From positions 1 through 7,270 of the forward strand of contig QMUE01000058.1 in assembly GCA_003663535.1 (NCBI GenBank): a stretch of DNA of 7,270 bases, written 5' to 3'. The first letter of the stretch is position 1. The number at the start of each line of letters is the position of its first letter. The position numbers and the translations under genes were made by a program. This DNA is from Thermococci archaeon. GTDB lineage: Archaea; Methanobacteriota_B; Thermococci; Thermococcales; Thermococcaceae. Under the pieces are notes generated by a model. The model made no database searches and had not been told where the DNA came from. It was given only the letters and a program-made list of their open reading frames with translations. Shown here one piece after another: positions 1 through 4,983 of this stretch.

Positions 1-1
1 A

Positions 2-826
2 AGGGAAACTCGAACTTTGGCTCAAATGCTTGCATATGCATCAAATCCAGAGTTACCTGGGATAACAGGAGATTTGAGGAATGCCATAGAATTTCTACGG
101 AGTAAAGGGTTTGATCCTGACGTGAATTACTGGCAGCTCAAAGAAGAGGAGAAAAGGAAACTGCATGATGCACTAGTAATTCACCTGATTAAAAACAATG
201 CATCCAAAGAAGATATAGATAGGCTCATAGGAGACGTGATTTTGATTAGAAAATATTCCGAAGGTGATCCAAGACATGAGGCAAGGGAGTTTGCTACTTT
301 ACTAAATGCGACTGGGAGGCTCAACATGGGGGCTTTAGGAGTTGCAATATGCCTGGGAGATGAAAAAGCATTCAGAGATGCACTAAAACTTGTGGAGGAG
401 TACAAGAAGGAACAAATAGAAATGAGGAAATACATCATCCAAAATTGGAACAGTGCGATTGAGAAAGATCATGCTTACGTGTTTTATGCAGGTAAAAACA
501 TCAAAGATACGATGGTGGGGATAGCCGCTACAATAGCAATAAATGCCCAATTAGCAAATCCGGAAAAACCGGTAATAGTTTTAGCAGATAGTGAGGAAGA
601 TGGACTTATTAAAGGGTCAGCTAGAACAACAAAAAGAGGAATTGAAAAGGGCTATAACCTTGGAGAGGCTCTAAGAAGGGCTGCAGAAGTACTGGGAGGC
701 GAAGGTGGAGGACATGCTATAGCTGCAGGGATAAGAATTCCAAAAGATAAGCTAGATGAGTTTGCTGAGCTTGTAGATAAGCTCCTTGGGCAGCAAAACT
801 CAAATGGTGGCAACAATGAAAATTAA
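2..826 (+). CDS. gan: GINS-associated nuclease GAN (RecJ-like DHH-family exonuclease), C-terminal part, 5' end outside window
   Basis: The reading frame is open from the window edge ([12 protein letters not shown]...), so this is a 3' fragment of about 274 codons; a TTG at 17 is not the true start. The family is the archaeal RecJ/Cdc45-like 5'-3' single-strand exonuclease that binds the GINS complex in the replisome. The visible part has the family block '[25 protein letters not shown]' at about bases 287-361, which resembles the core of archaeal RecJ proteins, and a C-terminal DHHA1 nucleic-acid-binding domain ending in the glycine-rich [12 protein letters not shown] motif at about 695-730. 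The DHH/DxD metal-binding half lies upstream, so catalytic integrity cannot be judged. The stop overlaps the next gene by 11 bases, implying translational coupling. Full-length homologues are about 460-480 aa. The assignment to GAN rather than another DHH paralogue also rests on the S3Ae/Pcc neighbourhood. Confidence 0.88.
   Translation, partial: RETRTLAQMLAYASNPELPGITGDLRNAIEFLRSKGFDPDVNYWQLKEEEKRKLHDALVIHLIKNNASKEDIDRLIGDVILIRKYSEGDPRHEAREFATLLNATGRLNMGALGVAICLGDEKAFRDALKLVEEYKKEQIEMRKYIIQNWNSAIEKDHAYVFYAGKNIKDTMVGIAATIAINAQLANPEKPVIVLADSEEDGLIKGSARTTKRGIEKGYNLGEALRRAAEVLGGEGGGHAIAAGIRIPKDKLDEFAELVDKLLGQQNSNGGNNEN
806..810 (+). promoter_or_regulatory. Shine-Dalgarno site fixing the start of the Pcc1-family gene
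   Basis: GGTGG lies inside the end of the upstream nuclease gene, five bases before ATG 816. The in-frame alternatives TTG 786 and ATG 804 have no comparable site, so ATG 816 is preferred. Confidence 0.6.
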
Positions 827-1061
827 GGCCAAGGCGGAGATAGTGTGGGAATATAAAAGTGAGGAAATCGCTCGGGCTATAGCTGGGGCGGTGGACGTCG
901 ATAATTCAAATTTACCAAAAAACTTTAAATTTAAAACTTACTGCGAAGATAATAGAGTCATAACAAAAGTTAAATACCTTGGTGAGATTGAAAGCTTGAT
1001 AGTGGCGCTGGATGATTTAGTGTTTTCAATCAAGATCGCTGAGGATGTCATAAAGAAGTGA
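816..1061 (+). CDS. Pcc1-family KEOPS subunit, probably the Pcc1 paralogue Pcc2
   Basis: This 81-aa protein ([17 protein letters not shown]...) has the size and layout of Pcc1: a first beta strand, a '[16 protein letters not shown]' helix, a central beta hairpin ('[20 protein letters not shown]') and a long C-terminal helix ('[22 protein letters not shown]'). KEOPS makes the t6A modification at position 37 of ANN-decoding tRNAs; Pcc1 bridges and dimerises the Kae1-Bud32-Cgi121 complex. Thermococcales carry two Pcc1-like proteins. The one encoded between the GAN nuclease and S3Ae matches, from memory, the paralogue reported as Pcc2, the archaeal counterpart of Gon7 that forms a heterodimer with Pcc1. 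Its sequence differs clearly from the canonical Pyrococcus Pcc1 as I remember it, which supports the paralogue reading. Start ATG 816 was chosen over TTG 786 for its Shine-Dalgarno site. It overlaps the upstream gene by 11 bases and sits 16 bases before S3Ae. Family assignment is fairly sure; the Pcc2 identity is less so. Confidence 0.78.
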   Translation: MKIKAKAEIVWEYKSEEIARAIAGAVDVDNSNLPKNFKFKTYCEDNRVITKVKYLGEIESLIVALDDLVFSIKIAEDVIKK

Positions 1062-1077
1062 AATTGGAGGTGTTAAG

Positions 1078-1680
1078 ATGGCAAGGATTAACCCAAGAAA
1101 AAGAGCTGCTGCTGCAAAAGATAAGTGGAAGCTTAAGGACTGGTATATTGTATATGCTCCAGAATTTTTTGGAAACGTCGAAATAGGACTTACTCCGGCA
1201 GATGAGCCTGAAAAGGTTAAAGGCAGAATTATTGAAACCACATTAAGGGATGTGACTGGAGACTTTACAAAGGGTCATGTTAGACTTTATTTCAGAATTC
1301 ACGACGTTAAAGGCCAAAACGCGTACACCAAGTTTAAAGGACATAAGCTTGCTAGAAGTTACATAAGGAGTCTTGTGAGAAGGAGAACCACAAGAATAGA
1401 TGGTATCTTTAATGTCACGACTAAAGATGGTTACAAGCTTAGAGTTATGGGCATGGTCATTGCTATAAGGAGAATCCAAAGCAGCCAGGAGAGAGCAGTT
1501 AGAGAAGTCATGGAGAATTTGATTCGTAAGAAAGCTGAGGAATTAACGTTCACTGAATTTGTTTTGGAGGCAGTTAATGGAAAAATGGGTGCTGAATTAG
1601 CAAGAGAGGCGAAGAAGATCTATCCACTTAAAAGGGCTGAGATAAGGAAGATAAAAGTGCTTGCTGAACCTGAAGCATGA
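1078..1680 (+). CDS. rps3ae: Small ribosomal subunit protein eS1 (S3Ae)
   Basis: A 200-aa basic protein matching archaeal/eukaryotic S3Ae (eS1) over its full usual length. Recognisable stretches are '[18 protein letters not shown]', '[19 protein letters not shown]', '[20 protein letters not shown]' and the C-terminal '[20 protein letters not shown]'. It is part of the 30S subunit near the mRNA exit/platform and interacts with the 3' end of 16S rRNA. A strong Shine-Dalgarno site GGAGGTG (1066-1072) sits five bases before ATG 1078. It is the last gene of the plus-strand operon with the GAN nuclease and the Pcc1-family gene, and a T-rich terminator follows the stop directly. The N-terminal [13 protein letters not shown] extension is the feature that looks Thermococcus-like rather than Pyrococcus-like. 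Confidence 0.97.
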   Translation: MARINPRKRAAAAKDKWKLKDWYIVYAPEFFGNVEIGLTPADEPEKVKGRIIETTLRDVTGDFTKGHVRLYFRIHDVKGQNAYTKFKGHKLARSYIRSLVRRRTTRIDGIFNVTTKDGYKLRVMGMVIAIRRIQSSQERAVREVMENLIRKKAEELTFTEFVLEAVNGKMGAELAREAKKIYPLKRAEIRKIKVLAEPEA

Positions 1681-1703
1681 TTTTTCCTTTCTTAACTTTT
1701 CTC
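1681..1703 (+). terminator. T-rich archaeal terminator after S3Ae
   Basis: Starting directly at the stop codon, the plus strand reads TTTTTCCTTTCTT and then ACTTTTCTC: three pyrimidine runs dominated by T, with no hairpin. This matches archaeal intrinsic termination on U-tracts and fits the convergent gene placed downstream. Confidence 0.6.
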
Positions 1704-1721
1704 AGGAGTTCATCTTTCGTT

Positions 1722-1738
1722 CAAAAGTGTTTTTAAGC
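1722..1738 (+). promoter_or_regulatory. Orphan promoter-like element between convergent genes
   Basis: CAAAAGTGTTTTTAAGC resembles a BRE (CAAAAG) followed by a TATA box of the TTTTTAAG type, the same form as the promoter at 4953-4962. A start site would be expected near 1755-1765, which would make an antisense transcript through the end of the DUF92 gene. No plus-strand coding region follows. It may be chance in AT-rich DNA or a relic. Confidence 0.25.
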
Positions 1739-1757
1739 ATGAGAAGTTGCTATTGGA

Positions 1758-2459
1758 TCACAACAAGAAGAAAATTAGTGCTCCAGTGATTCCTCCCAAG
1801 AGGGTTGCTAAGAAGTTTGTATGGTGGTTGTTTACAAGTTCTTTTCTTTCGAGTGTTGCTCCTATAACGCTATCTACATTGCAACCCAAAAACCCTCCAA
1901 GAGTTACAGCTACAAGCATTTCAATCCTATTTTGACCCAGAAAGAGTCCAAAGAGGCCTATAACAGACGCTCCGACCAGAGCTGCTACCTCTCCTTGGAG
2001 AGATACAGCTCCGTCTTCTCCAGGGGAAACTGGTTCCAAAGTCGTTATGATTCTTGGATGCTTTCCCCAGATTTTTCCTAATTCGCTCGCAAGAGTGTCA
2101 GCATTTGCAGTAGCTATTGCAGAAAATGTGGCAACCCAGAAGATATCTTGTTTTGTGTGGTATTCAATTATCAAAAATATTAATGCAGCCAGACCATTTC
2201 CAAAAACATTTCTCCAGCTTCTGATTCCTTTACCCTCCTGTGCAATTCCTCGTTTGATTTTTTCAGAGAAATGATATTTAGTGGCCAGTATTCCAAAAAT
2301 TACAAAGGTTAAGAGAGCAAGGAATGGGTATATGCCCCCTAATTCTAGAGTGAACACTCCTAAGAGGGCAGCTGCCAATGTCCCTTTTCCATCCAATGCT
2401 CTAAGCTTGTAGGCCATAACTCCAAGAATTCCGATGATTGCAATGATTATTGTATCCAT
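1758..2459 (-). CDS. DUF92/VTE6-family membrane protein, possible prenyl-phosphate kinase
   Basis: A 233-aa hydrophobic protein of the DUF92 (TIGR00297) family with about six or seven membrane segments. Family motifs, numbered from the preferred start, are 'SWRNVFGNG' (81-89), 'AIATANADTLASELG' (115-128), 'SPGEDGAVSLQGE' (145-157) and 'GCNVDSVIGA' (192-201); the conserved Asp, Glu and Arg residues are present. The characterised plant member VTE6 phosphorylates phytyl-phosphate to the diphosphate, and the family is related to CTP-dependent dolichol/phosphatidate kinases. In an archaeon a role in salvaging geranylgeranyl-type lipids is plausible but inferred. The longest frame starts at GTG 2471, but GGTGA at 2465-2469 lies five bases before ATG 2459, so ATG 2459 is preferred. 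The gene is 92 bases downstream of the Lrp gene and separated from it by a T-rich tract. No clear terminator of its own was seen. Confidence 0.85.
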   Translation of the reverse strand: MDTIIIAIIGILGVMAYKLRALDGKGTLAAALLGVFTLELGGIYPFLALLTFVIFGILATKYHFSEKIKRGIAQEGKGIRSWRNVFGNGLAALIFLIIEYHTKQDIFWVATFSAIATANADTLASELGKIWGKHPRIITTLEPVSPGEDGAVSLQGEVAALVGASVIGLFGLFLGQNRIEMLVAVTLGGFLGCNVDSVIGATLERKELVNNHHTNFLATLLGGITGALIFFLL

Positions 2460-2464
2460 TACTG

Positions 2465-2469
2465 TCACC
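2465..2469 (-). promoter_or_regulatory. Shine-Dalgarno site fixing the DUF92 start
   Basis: On the minus strand GGTGA is followed by five bases and ATG 2459. This site would be inside the coding region if either upstream GTG (2471 or 2468) were used, so the shorter protein is favoured. Confidence 0.65.
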
Positions 2470-2536
2470 ACTGAAACTCAATCTCTGGACTCCCTATTAC
2501 TGTTGCTTTTATTAGGTTTTCCCTCACTTATTGTCG

Positions 2537-2551
2537 AAAAAGAGAAAAGAT
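2537..2551 (-). terminator. T-rich terminator after the Lrp/AsnC gene
   Basis: Directly after the TAA stop, the minus strand reads ATCTTTTCTCTTTTT, a pyrimidine tract with two T runs. It probably ends the Lrp transcript, so the DUF92 gene may have its own promoter in the 2470-2530 interval. A CTAATAAAAG stretch there (minus strand) is a weak TATA candidate. Confidence 0.5.
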
Positions 2552-3001
2552 TTAGACGAGCTCGAATTTCACTATATCTGTTACAAAACTCATGTCCATA
2601 CCTTCCAATCCTTCTACTTTTTTAGAAAGCTCGTGGATCTTTTTCTCAATTTCTTTCATGTTTTTGGGGGCTACTATATGAACTATTAGCTGGTGATATC
2701 CAATGGCTCTTTGGATAACTTTAACATCCTCATCTTCTTTTAGGGTTTCAATAATCTTTTCAATTGGAGTACCAGGTTTTATTGAAATTCCAATAGCTAC
2801 ATAAAGATAACCCAATTTGTCAAAATCGGGAATTATAGTGTATTTCTTTATTGTCCCCTCCCGTTCAAGTCTTTCTAAGCGCCTAGCGACCCTCTGTCGA
2901 GTTGTATTTAGAAGTTCTGCAAGTTGTCTATAATTTACACGGGCATTTTTTGCCAGCACTCCCATAATTTGTAAATCGAATTTATCAATTTTGTTTTTCA
3001 T
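2552..3001 (-). CDS. Lrp/AsnC-family transcriptional regulator
   Basis: A 149-aa protein with the standard two-domain layout. Residues 6-55 form an N-terminal winged helix-turn-helix ('KFDLQIMGVLAKNARVNYRQ', with recognition helix 'TTRQRVARRLERLEREGTIKKY'). Residues 66-149 form the alpha-beta RAM domain that oligomerises and binds effectors ('YVAIGISIKPGTP', 'IQRAIGYHQLIVHIVAPKN', 'LEGMDMSFVTDIVKFELV'). The length fits the family. It is not the autoregulatory LrpA of Pyrococcus as I remember its sequence, and its ligand and targets cannot be told. The longest frame begins with TTG 3007, but GGTGA (3009-3013) is only one base from that TTG and seven from ATG 3001, so ATG 3001 is chosen. A BRE/TATA promoter lies just upstream and a T-rich terminator follows, so it may be monocistronic. 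Confidence 0.9.
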   Translation of the reverse strand: MKNKIDKFDLQIMGVLAKNARVNYRQLAELLNTTRQRVARRLERLEREGTIKKYTIIPDFDKLGYLYVAIGISIKPGTPIEKIIETLKEDEDVKVIQRAIGYHQLIVHIVAPKNMKEIEKKIHELSKKVEGLEGMDMSFVTDIVKFELV

Positions 3002-3008
3002 ATACAAC

Positions 3009-3013
3009 TCACC
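3009..3013 (-). promoter_or_regulatory. Shine-Dalgarno site fixing the Lrp start
   Basis: Minus-strand GGTGA lies seven bases before ATG 3001 but only one base before TTG 3007, which excludes the TTG as a normal start. Confidence 0.6.
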
Positions 3014-3032
3014 TTATGTTTTTTAGCTATCA

Positions 3033-3054
3033 ATTTATATAAATATTTCGAAAA
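3033..3054 (-). promoter_or_regulatory. Promoter of the Lrp gene, with symmetric TATA box
   Basis: Read on the minus strand, TTTTCGAAAT (BRE-like, CGAAAT) runs into ATTTATATAAAT, a strong Thermococcales TATA box. The expected start lies about 15-20 bases before ATG 3001, leaving room for the Shine-Dalgarno site. The 12-base TATA core (3033-3044) is a perfect palindrome, so polymerase could also be recruited in the plus direction; see the small frame at 3067-3213. Confidence 0.6.
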
Positions 3055-3066
3055 TTATCTAACATA

Positions 3067-3213
3067 ATGAGTGATGCTTTTTCAATAGGATTGGTAAAAC
3101 GTTATGCATTCCTAGAGGGAGTTTATGGAGTGGAAGAATTCCATCTTTCTTTATCTCGGGAAGAATATTTGAGAATTGTTTTATTAAGAGCCTTTTCTAC
3201 ATCAATGTTGTAG
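3067..3213 (+). CDS. Candidate 48-aa small protein, uncertain
   Basis: A plus-strand frame of 48 codons starting ATG 3067 (MSDAFSIGLVKRYAFLEGVY...) and ending TAG 3211-3213. Its first half lies in the gap between the Lrp and MazG genes; its second half is antisense to the MazG C-terminus. The start falls 28 bases from the centre of the palindromic TATA box at 3033-3044, where a leaderless transcript would begin. The composition (charged helix-like 'LSREEYLRIVLLRAF') looks protein-like, but no family is recognised and no Shine-Dalgarno site is seen. The BRE side in this direction is poor. It may well be chance. Confidence 0.15.
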   Translation: MSDAFSIGLVKRYAFLEGVYGVEEFHLSLSREEYLRIVLLRAFSTSML

Positions 3214-3425
3214 TAATTAGCAATACAGAAGAGGGCAAATAACACATCTCCAAGTTCTTCTTCGACTTTGGGACTTTCTTTAGAAGTTTTTATACCTTCT
3301 AGTTTTAGTATCTCATTAGAAAGCTCTCCAAGTTCTTCTATAACTGCAGCAAGCATTGCAAAAGGCTCCCAATATCCACCAAATTCTTTTATGAGAGTAT
3401 CAACTTTTTCTTGGAGTTTTTTCAT
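3123..3425 (-). CDS. MazG-like nucleotide pyrophosphohydrolase
   Basis: A 100-aa all-alpha protein of the MazG/NTP-PPase superfamily. The metal-binding signature is intact: 'EELGEL' at residues 30-35 (Glu30, Glu31, Glu34) and 'EEELGDVLF' at 55-63 (Glu57, Asp60), which together hold the Mg ions that bind the triphosphate. The 'KALNKTILKYSSRDKERW' ending is typical of single-domain archaeal MazG-like proteins. Such enzymes hydrolyse NTPs or dNTPs to the monophosphate and pyrophosphate and act in nucleotide-pool cleaning or stress responses; the substrate here is unknown. ATG 3425 has a GGTGA site six bases upstream. The gene follows the ArsR-family regulator by 29 bases on the same strand, so the two are very likely cotranscribed. 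No strong terminator was seen downstream. Confidence 0.85.
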   Translation of the reverse strand: MKKLQEKVDTLIKEFGGYWEPFAMLAAVIEELGELSNEILKLEGIKTSKESPKVEEELGDVLFALFCIANYYNIDVEKALNKTILKYSSRDKERWNSSTP

Positions 3426-3454
3426 TTTTCCTCACCAAAATAAACGGAAATCAG

Positions 3455-3832
3455 TTAAAAGAGCTCCATCTCCAATATAGAGAGGTATTTCTTAAGTTCT
3501 TCCATGTTTGTTTTGTAAAATCTTAGTTTGCCTTCTCTTCTTTCATGTAACAAATTCATGTTCTTCAATGTTCTCAAGTGGTGGCTTATGAGGGTTTGAT
3601 CTTGGTTCAATGCTTTTGCTATTAAACATACGCACATCCATCTTTTCTTGAGCATTTTTATTATCCCCGCTCTTATTGGATTTGAGAGGACCTTGACAAA
3701 GTTTATAAGTTCAAGAGAAAGCTCAGTTTCTACTTCTTCTTCTAGATCAACTATTTCACAGGAGGTTAGACATTTTTGCACAGTTTTTCTCTGTTTTTCA
3801 TTAAGCTCCTCGAGAAGTTTTTTAACCTTCAC
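3455..3832 (-). CDS. ArsR/SmtB-family transcriptional regulator with CadC-like cysteine set
   Basis: A 125-aa winged-helix protein of the ArsR/SmtB family: 'FVKVLSNPIRAGIIKMLKKR' (45-64), the helix carrying CVC (Cys67, Cys69), recognition helix 'DQTLISHHLRTLKNMNLLHE' (78-97) and wing 'RREGKLRFYKT' (98-108). It also has a CxxxC pair near the N-terminus (Cys21, Cys25). The staphylococcal Cd/Pb sensor CadC uses the same combination, an N-terminal CxxxC plus CxC in the alpha-3 helix, so a soft-metal-sensing site is predicted by analogy; this is inference. It probably represses its own operon with the MazG gene. The longest frame begins at GTG 3844, but a full GGTGATC site (3836-3842) precedes GTG 3832 by three bases, so GTG 3832 is preferred. 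The upstream region holds a palindrome over the promoter. Confidence 0.88.
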   Translation of the reverse strand: MKVKKLLEELNEKQRKTVQKCLTSCEIVDLEEEVETELSLELINFVKVLSNPIRAGIIKMLKKRWMCVCLIAKALNQDQTLISHHLRTLKNMNLLHERREGKLRFYKTNMEELKKYLSILEMELF

Positions 3833-3835
3833 TTT

Positions 3836-3842
3836 GATCACC
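3836..3842 (-). promoter_or_regulatory. Shine-Dalgarno site fixing the ArsR start at GTG 3832
   Basis: Minus-strand GGTGATC is fully complementary to the anti-Shine-Dalgarno end of archaeal 16S rRNA and lies three bases before GTG 3832. The upstream GTGs at 3844 and 3841 would place it inside the gene. Confidence 0.65.
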
Positions 3843-3848
3843 ACTTAT

Positions 3849-3880
3849 TTATAATGAAGACCATTTATAAAAATTTTCAC
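3849..3880 (-). promoter_or_regulatory. Promoter and candidate operator of the arsR-mazG operon
   Basis: On the minus strand GTGAAAAT (BRE-like) runs into TTTTTATAAA (TATA), placing the start near 3840-3845, just before the Shine-Dalgarno site. Overlapping and following the TATA box is an imperfect inverted repeat, plus strand TTATAATG (3849-3856), five bases, CATTTATAA (3862-3870). This AT-rich dyad type is typical of ArsR/SmtB operators, and its position would block polymerase binding. The T run here may also end transcripts arriving from the JAMM gene. Confidence 0.5.
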
Positions 3881-3891
3881 ATGAATAGAAC

Positions 3892-4260
3892 CTAATCGAT
3901 AATTTCTATCTTGACCTCCAGGCCGTCGCTGTTGTATCCTTTAATACTCCATGCTTTAAATGGGTATGCAATTATCAGGTGAACACCTCCGAATTTGGAG
4001 AAGAACTTTTTATCTGCTTGAGAAGGTCGTGGAGAGGGCCCAGGGTGTGAATGGACGGTTCCTTTTATATTCTCATCATGAGGAAGGAGCCACGTGTCAA
4101 AATATATTGATTCTTTCCCGAAGTATCCCTTTGGAATTATCAGAACTTCTTCAAAAATCCCATTTTTCCCTCTTAGAAATCCCCCAAATTCATTAGGATA
4201 AAAGTCCTTCGCTAACTGGAGGAGATATTCGAGTAGTTCTCCTCTAATCTTTATTCTCAT
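3892..4260 (-). CDS. JAMM/MPN+ metalloprotease, probable desampylase-type isopeptidase
   Basis: A 122-aa single-domain JAB1/MPN/Mov34 protein with the complete zinc-protease signature: Glu24 in 'NEFGGFLRG', then H70-x-H72-x7-S80-x2-D83 in 'VHSHPGPSPRPSQAD'. In archaea, enzymes of this class remove ubiquitin-like SAMP proteins from target lysines, and may also release SAMP from precursors for sulfur transfer; a Pyrococcus furiosus JAMM1 of similar size is characterised. All catalytic residues are present, so activity is expected. The start ATG 4260 has GGAGG about nine bases upstream and lies inside the preceding gene, overlapping it by 17 bases, which means tight cotranscription and likely coupled translation. 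Other JAMM proteins act on cysteine or siderophore conjugates, so the exact substrate is open. Confidence 0.9.
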   Translation of the reverse strand: MRIKIRGELLEYLLQLAKDFYPNEFGGFLRGKNGIFEEVLIIPKGYFGKESIYFDTWLLPHDENIKGTVHSHPGPSPRPSQADKKFFSKFGGVHLIIAYPFKAWSIKGYNSDGLEVKIEIID

Positions 4261-4864
4261 TTTTCTTTTCCTCCAGCATGTCTAAGGGGGAGTATAAGAC
4301 GTATCCTTGTTTTCCTCTGACTAACTGGGAAGCTTTATCGACTTCTTTTTTTATCCCTATCCATAACTCAGGATAATCTCGCTTAAACTCCTCAAAAAGG
4401 GCCTTTAATTTTTCCTTATACCCTATTATCTCGCTGTTGTTTCGAAGTTCTTTAGGATCTTTGTCTTTAAGCTCTTTTTCAGCAATGTATGTTCCCAAGT
4501 ATGCTGCTGGAAATCTTGAGACGGGGAATACTAAAAAGAGAGCTAAATTAAGGGGGGTTGGCTCATATTCGCTTATTGCATTAAACCCTCTCCCCATAAC
4601 GCCGTATTTTTTTGGTATCATTCGTTTCCTTGTGAAGAGAACACTCTTTCTTAGGAGTCCTCTTTTCACTTCTAGATCAATGTAACCTCCGTGTAGAAGT
4701 TCTACAACTGTGGCTCCCACTATGGAGTATGCTACCTCATAACTATCATATCTCTTTTGCCATGTAAAGTATTTGGCTCCCTTTCTAATTGAGGGATTCT
4801 CTCGGGCGAAATCCTCAAGAAACAATAACACAGCAACTGCTGGGCTTATCTCTTCCATTTTCAT
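4244..4864 (-). CDS. Hypothetical protein, cotranscribed with the JAMM protease
   Basis: A 206-aa soluble protein I do not recognise. It has no signal peptide and no convincing membrane segment, though 'LNLALFLVFPVSRFPAAYLG' (about 104-123) is hydrophobic. The N-terminal part alternates helices with a basic strand region ('IDLEVKRGLLRKSVLFTRKRMIPKKYG', about 62-88). The pattern 'EVAYSIVGATVVELLHGGYIDLE' is faintly like the helical N-terminal core of GPP34-type or winged-helix proteins, but this is weak. The C-terminal third is highly charged ('YKEKLKALFEEFKRDYPELW') and ends in a lysine/glutamate-rich tail. ATG 4864 is used; ATG 4858 is equally possible. The promoter seems to allow almost no leader. 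It overlaps the JAMM gene by 17 bases and is first in that operon, so it may act with, or be regulated by, the protease. Confidence 0.8.
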   Translation of the reverse strand: MKMEEISPAVAVLLFLEDFARENPSIRKGAKYFTWQKRYDSYEVAYSIVGATVVELLHGGYIDLEVKRGLLRKSVLFTRKRMIPKKYGVMGRGFNAISEYEPTPLNLALFLVFPVSRFPAAYLGTYIAEKELKDKDPKELRNNSEIIGYKEKLKALFEEFKRDYPELWIGIKKEVDKASQLVRGKQGYVLYSPLDMLEEKKNENKD

Positions 4865-4887
4865 CCCTGGCCTATATTTTGTTTTAC

Positions 4888-4903
4888 TATGTTATTAAAC
4901 ATA
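4888..4903 (-). promoter_or_regulatory. Perfect 16-base dyad over the promoter of the hypothetical-JAMM operon
   Basis: TATGTT-ATTA-AACATA (plus strand) is a perfect inverted repeat with six-base arms. Read on the minus strand its centre, GTTTAATAAC, is also the best TATA-like element upstream of ATG 4864, about 27 bases from an almost leaderless start. It could be an operator, or simply a symmetric TATA box. Confidence 0.35.
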
Positions 4904-4945
4904 ACTGTTAGGTTTTGGGGTTATGATCTCAATAACGAGAAAATA

Positions 4946-4962
4946 GCCAGAACTTTTTTAAG
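4946..4962 (+). promoter_or_regulatory. Promoter of the MobA-like gene
   Basis: GCCAGAACTTTTTTAAG has a TATA box (CTTTTTTAAG, 4953-4962) centred about 27 bases before ATG 4984, so the transcript should be leaderless or nearly so. No Shine-Dalgarno site precedes the ATG, consistent with this. Confidence 0.6.
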
Positions 4963-4983
4963 AGTCCGCTTGTAGGATAAAGC

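Noticed and set aside
181..438. Minus-strand open frame inside the GAN nuclease gene
   Set aside because: Serine/leucine-rich antisense shadow of a well-conserved gene, without start signals.
1747..1935. Plus-strand open frame of about 62 codons
   Set aside because: It lies antisense within the DUF92 gene, has no Shine-Dalgarno site and no recognisable family, while the minus-strand gene has clear motifs.
2466..2471. Two GTG codons that would extend the DUF92 protein by up to four residues
   Set aside because: The GGTGA Shine-Dalgarno site overlaps these codons and is correctly spaced for ATG 2459 instead.
4911..4922. GGTTTTGGGGTT, resembling a telomere-type or G-quadruplex unit
   Set aside because: Only one copy with two short G runs on this strand; a quadruplex needs four. 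Treated as chance.
4927..4940. Small inverted repeat TCTC-AATAAC-GAGA upstream of the MobA-like promoter
   Set aside because: Arms of four bases are expected by chance in a region of this size.
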